Part shown: in pieces, positions 34,071 to 35,914 of the stretch
How the letters are laid out: each line of letters starts with the position of its first letter
How positions within the stretch are numbered: the stretch's first letter is position 1
NCBI GenBank assembly: GCA_001512435.1
Contig: LFRS01000169.1
Coordinates: 1 to 35,914, forward strand
Length of the DNA stretch: 35,914 nt
Direction of reading: 5' to 3'
Origin: Halothermothrix sp. DTU029
GTDB taxonomy: Bacteria > Bacillota > Halanaerobiia > Halanaerobiales > DTU029
Program-made: the position numbers and the translations under genes
Notes under the pieces: generated by a model
Database searches by the model: none
What the model was told of the DNA's origin: nothing
The model's input: the letters and a program-made list of their open reading frames with translations, nothing else

Positions 34071-34847
34071 TTGGAATATACAGTACAAAGATTAGCAGAC
34101 CTGGCCGGAGTCAGTTCCCGTACAATCAGGTACTATGATGAGATAGGCTTCCTTAAGCCTGCCCGGATAAATTCATCTGGTTATCGGCTTTATGGTGAAA
34201 AAGAGGTTGACCGTTTACAACAAATTCTTTTTTACCGGGAACTGGAAGTAGAGCTGGAAAATATTAAAAAGATTATTAATGGTCCAGATTTTGATGAGTT
34301 AAAAGCCTTAAAAAAACACCGGGAAAAACTCCTGAAAAAAAGACACCGTCTTGATTTATTAATAGCAAATCTTGAAAAAACCATAGATGCTAAAGAAAGG
34401 AGAATAAAAATGAGTGATAAAGAAAAATTTGCAGGTTTTAAGAAAAGGATGGTAGAAGAAAATGAAAGGAAATATGGTCAAGAGGTTAGAGAAAAATACG
34501 GTGATGAAGCAGTTGACCGGTCTAATCAGAAGTTCTTGAAGATGACTGAAAGGGAATATGAAGAAATAAGAGAACTGGAAAAAGAATTTATGGAAACATT
34601 GTTGACCGCATTTAAGACAGGTGATCCCGCTGGAGACCTGGCCCAAAAGGCAGCTGATTTACACCGCCAATGGTTGACCTTTTATTGGGATAATTATTCA
34701 AAGGAAGCCCATGCAGGAGTAGTCCAGCTCTATGTTGATGATGAACGTTTTAAAGATTATTATGAATCCTATTTTGCAGAAAAACAGGCTGGTATTGCAG
34801 AATTTCTCCGGGATGCAGTGCATATTTATACAGGAAAGGGAAAATAA
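34071..34847 (+). CDS. MerR-family regulator with TipA-like effector domain
   Basis: Transcription activator of 258 aa. The N-terminal MerR winged helix is YTVQRLADLAGVSSRTIRYYDEIGFLKP followed by SGYRLYGEKEVDRLQQI (about 1-70). A long antiparallel coiled coil follows (about 80-115). The C-terminal TipAS-type domain (about 140-258) has the conserved FYWDNYSKEAHAGVVQLYVDD...YYESYFAEKQAGIAEFL. TipA/Mta-type proteins bind hydrophobic or thiopeptide drugs and activate efflux genes and themselves. TTG 34071 has AGGAGGTGA 8 nt upstream. No drug transporter is adjacent; the riboswitch unit downstream has its own promoter. Confidence 0.9.
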   Translation: MEYTVQRLADLAGVSSRTIRYYDEIGFLKPARINSSGYRLYGEKEVDRLQQILFYRELEVELENIKKIINGPDFDELKALKKHREKLLKKRHRLDLLIANLEKTIDAKERRIKMSDKEKFAGFKKRMVEENERKYGQEVREKYGDEAVDRSNQKFLKMTEREYEEIRELEKEFMETLLTAFKTGDPAGDLAQKAADLHRQWLTFYWDNYSKEAHAGVVQLYVDDERFKDYYESYFAEKQAGIAEFLRDAVHIYTGKGK

Positions 34848-34861
34848 TCTGGAAGATTTAA

Positions 34862-34889
34862 TTGACTTGTTACAAAAATATGGTATAAT
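34862..34889 (+). promoter_or_regulatory. Promoter of the FMN riboswitch-ribU unit
   Basis: TTGACT (34862-34867), 16 bp, then an extended -10, TGG-TATAAT (34881-34889). A strong SigA promoter starting about 20 nt before the aptamer. Confidence 0.8.
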
Positions 34890-34915
34890 TATTTATGAAA
34901 AGAAAATAACTGATA

Positions 34916-35034
34916 TATCTTCAGGGCAGGGTGAAATTCCCGACCGGCGGTATAGCCCGCGAACTCTTTATTTTATAAAGAGCTGATCTGGTTAAATTCC
35001 AGAGCCGACAGTATAGTCTGGATGAAAGAAGATA
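34916..35034 (+). ncRNA. FMN riboswitch (RFN element)
   Basis: The conserved RFN core is readable in order: TCAGGGCAGGGTGAAATTCC (34921-34940), CGACCGGCGGTA, then GCCCGCGA. A variable hairpin CTCTTTAT/ATAAAGAG follows (about 34964-34982), then CTGGTTAAATTCCAGAGCCGACAGT, AGTCTGGATGAAAGAAGAT. The closing P1 helix pairs TATCTT (34916-34921) with AAGATA (35029-35034). It senses flavin mononucleotide and represses the riboflavin transporter gene downstream. Confidence 0.97.
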
Positions 35035-35052
35035 CTTTTATTGTTTATCCTG

Positions 35053-35079
35053 TCCCTGATTATATCAGGGATTTTTATT
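35053..35079 (+). terminator. Riboswitch-controlled terminator
   Basis: TCCCTGA (35053-35059) / TCAGGGA (35065-35071) with a TTATA loop and a T-rich tail, 18 nt after the aptamer. The upstream arm can alternatively pair with aptamer bases 34921-34930, giving an antiterminator. Confidence 0.9.
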
Positions 35080-35115
35080 TTTCTATAATAAATATTATAG
35101 TGGGGGGAATTAAAG

Positions 35116-35670
35116 ATGAATGTAGGCTCAAATACCATGAGCAAAGGAAAAATAAAAACAAATAAGATGGTAAAAGTATCTTTGCTGGCAGCTATTTCTT
35201 ATATATTGACCTTTATAAGAATACCCTTACCCTTGTTTCCTGAATACCTGAAACTGGATATTGCAGAACTACCAGCTTTGATAGGAGGTTTTAGCCTGGG
35301 TCCAGTATATGGTATAATGATTGTCCTGATCAGAAATATAGTGGATTTCCTAACCAAAACTACAACTGGAGGTGTGGGGGAACTTTCTAATTTTATCGTC
35401 GGAAGCTCTTTTGTTATAACTGCCAGTTTAATTTATAATTATAACAAAACCAGGAAAACAGCCCTTATAAGTGTTATTTGTGGAACCCTGGTCATGAGTT
35501 TACTGGCTTTATTATCAAATAAGTATATAATTTTTCCCTTATATGGTCTTCCTGCTGATTGGGGTTTTTTGTTTACCTTTATTTTTCCTTTTAATCTGAT
35601 TAAAGGTGGGGTAAATAGTGTGGTGGTTTTGTTAATATATAAAAAGATATCCAGTTTGCTAAAAAACTAG
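35116..35670 (+). CDS. ribU: Riboflavin ECF transporter S component RibU
   Basis: Membrane substrate-binding subunit of an energy-coupling-factor transporter for riboflavin, 184 aa with about six helices. It has family features such as KVSLLAAISYILTFIRIPLP near the N-terminus, KLDIAELPALIGGFSLGPVYG, TTTGGVGELSNFIVGSSFV, and FPFNLIKGGVNS near the C-terminus. The FMN riboswitch directly upstream confirms the vitamin. It needs the shared EcfA/A'/T module encoded elsewhere. ATG 35116 follows GGGGGG by 8 nt. Confidence 0.95.
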   Translation: MNVGSNTMSKGKIKTNKMVKVSLLAAISYILTFIRIPLPLFPEYLKLDIAELPALIGGFSLGPVYGIMIVLIRNIVDFLTKTTTGGVGELSNFIVGSSFVITASLIYNYNKTRKTALISVICGTLVMSLLALLSNKYIIFPLYGLPADWGFLFTFIFPFNLIKGGVNSVVVLLIYKKISSLLKN

Positions 35671-35689
35671 AGTGGATTTTCAGGAACCC

Positions 35690-35718
35690 TTGTATCTATA
35701 GCCTAAATATGATACAAT
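35690..35718 (+). promoter_or_regulatory. Promoter of the structured leader after ribU
   Basis: TTGTAT (35690-35695), a 17-bp spacer and TACAAT (35713-35718), with TG one base before the -10 (35710-35711), i.e. an extended -10. Transcription would start near 35725, just ahead of the folded element. Confidence 0.55.
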
Positions 35719-35751
35719 AACCATATAATTATTTTTGTAAAATCTTATTAT

Positions 35752-35821
35752 AATCTCTCCTGAAAAGCAAATTTGATCCTCTGCTTTAGTCTTTTATAAA
35801 GGCTATAAGGAGGGATTTTTT
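35752..35821 (+). ncRNA. Candidate structured leader or small RNA: three-way junction ending in a T-run
   Basis: The outer helix pairs AATCTCTCCT (35752-35761) with AGGAGGGATT (35808-35817), 10 bp with one U-G. Inside are two hairpins side by side: AAAGCA/TGCTTT (35764-35769 / 35782-35787) and AGTCTTT/AAAGGCT (35788-35794 / 35798-35804, one U-G). Six Ts follow directly (35816-35821), so the whole fold could act as a terminator. I cannot match it to a riboswitch class I know. It may be a branched terminator for ribU, an attenuator for the next gene, or a small RNA. Confidence 0.45.
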
Positions 35822-35832
35822 ATGTAAAATAT

Positions 35833-35861
35833 TTGCCTGTATTACTAGTTTTACTTATAAG
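35833..35861 (+). promoter_or_regulatory. Possible promoter for the gene at the right edge
   Basis: TTGCCT (35833-35838), 17 bp, TATAAG (35856-35861), 28 bp before the ATG at 35889. If real, the edge gene does not depend on readthrough of the structured leader. Confidence 0.4.
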
Positions 35862-35888
35862 TAATAATAAAGGATGGAGGCTATAGAT

Positions 35889-35914
35889 ATGGTTAAGATC
35901 AGTAAATTGTTTAC
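35889..35914 (+). CDS. Start of an unidentified gene (truncated by window edge)
   Basis: ATG at 35889 is preceded by GGATGGAGG (35872-35880) at a suitable distance and the frame stays open to the edge, reading MVKISKLF. Too short to identify. Confidence 0.5.

Noticed and set aside
34732-34986. 84-codon plus-strand ORF across the end of the MerR gene and the riboswitch
   Set aside because: It runs out of frame through the MerR C-terminus and then through the FMN aptamer; no supporting signals.
1-35914. Mobile elements, CRISPR arrays, prophage or defence genes
   Set aside because: No transposase, integrase, spacer-repeat pattern or defence-family protein was found; gene content and order are those of a conserved chromosomal core.

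Overview
The window looks like a chromosome segment from a low-GC, Gram-positive-type, endospore-forming (or formerly endospore-forming) anaerobic Firmicute. The sporulation genes, an m-DAP-type MurE, Firmicute-style gene order and the AT-rich intergenic DNA all point that way. The gene combination would suit a Halanaerobiales relative, but that is a guess from memory and not a search result. Almost the whole window is vertically inherited housekeeping DNA. I saw no insertion sequence, prophage, CRISPR array or tRNA. About a third of the genes start with TTG, each behind a good Shine-Dalgarno sequence.

Layout: (1) 1-27 is the 3' end of a 23S rRNA gene with no 5S gene after it. (2) 172-3191, plus strand: a UPF0316 membrane protein, a long signal peptidase I, a UbiA/MenA-like prenyltransferase and RNase HI with a repetitive charged N-terminus. 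A PerR-type repressor converges from the minus strand. (3) 3872-6090: D-Ala-D-Ala ligase and DNA polymerase IV, then a bidirectional terminator and an unlisted 42-codon minus-strand ORF. (4) 6593-22835: the division and cell wall (dcw) cluster, in the order MraZ operator repeats, mraZ, rsmH, ftsL, a SpoVD/FtsI-type PBP, murE, murF, mraY, murD, ftsW/spoVE, murG, murC, ftsQ, ftsA, ftsZ. It closes with a strong terminator; murB is not present. (5) 22989-26238: spoIIGA, sigE, sigG, spoIIR, which is the machinery for activating the mother-cell sigma factor after septation. (6) 26365-31351: ymxH/ylmC, nrdR, pgeF, an HlyD-like membrane protein, yggS, yggT, ylmH and divIVA, the usual post-ftsZ neighbourhood but without sepF. 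(7) 31444-33855: trpS and an unrecognised exported protein. (8) 34014-35914: a TipA-like MerR regulator with its own 19-bp-spacer promoter, then an FMN riboswitch controlling the riboflavin ECF transporter RibU, then a structured leader and the first codons of a further gene.

Functionally, regions 3 to 6 connect peptidoglycan precursor synthesis (Ddl, MurC-F, MraY, MurG), septal assembly (FtsL, FtsQ, PBP, FtsW, FtsA, FtsZ, DivIVA) and sporulation signalling across the septum (SpoIIR to SpoIIGA to SigE). The most useful non-coding observations are the MraZ operator array, the MerR-type palindromic promoter, the riboswitch with a readable antiterminator, and an unassigned three-way-junction leader at the right edge.
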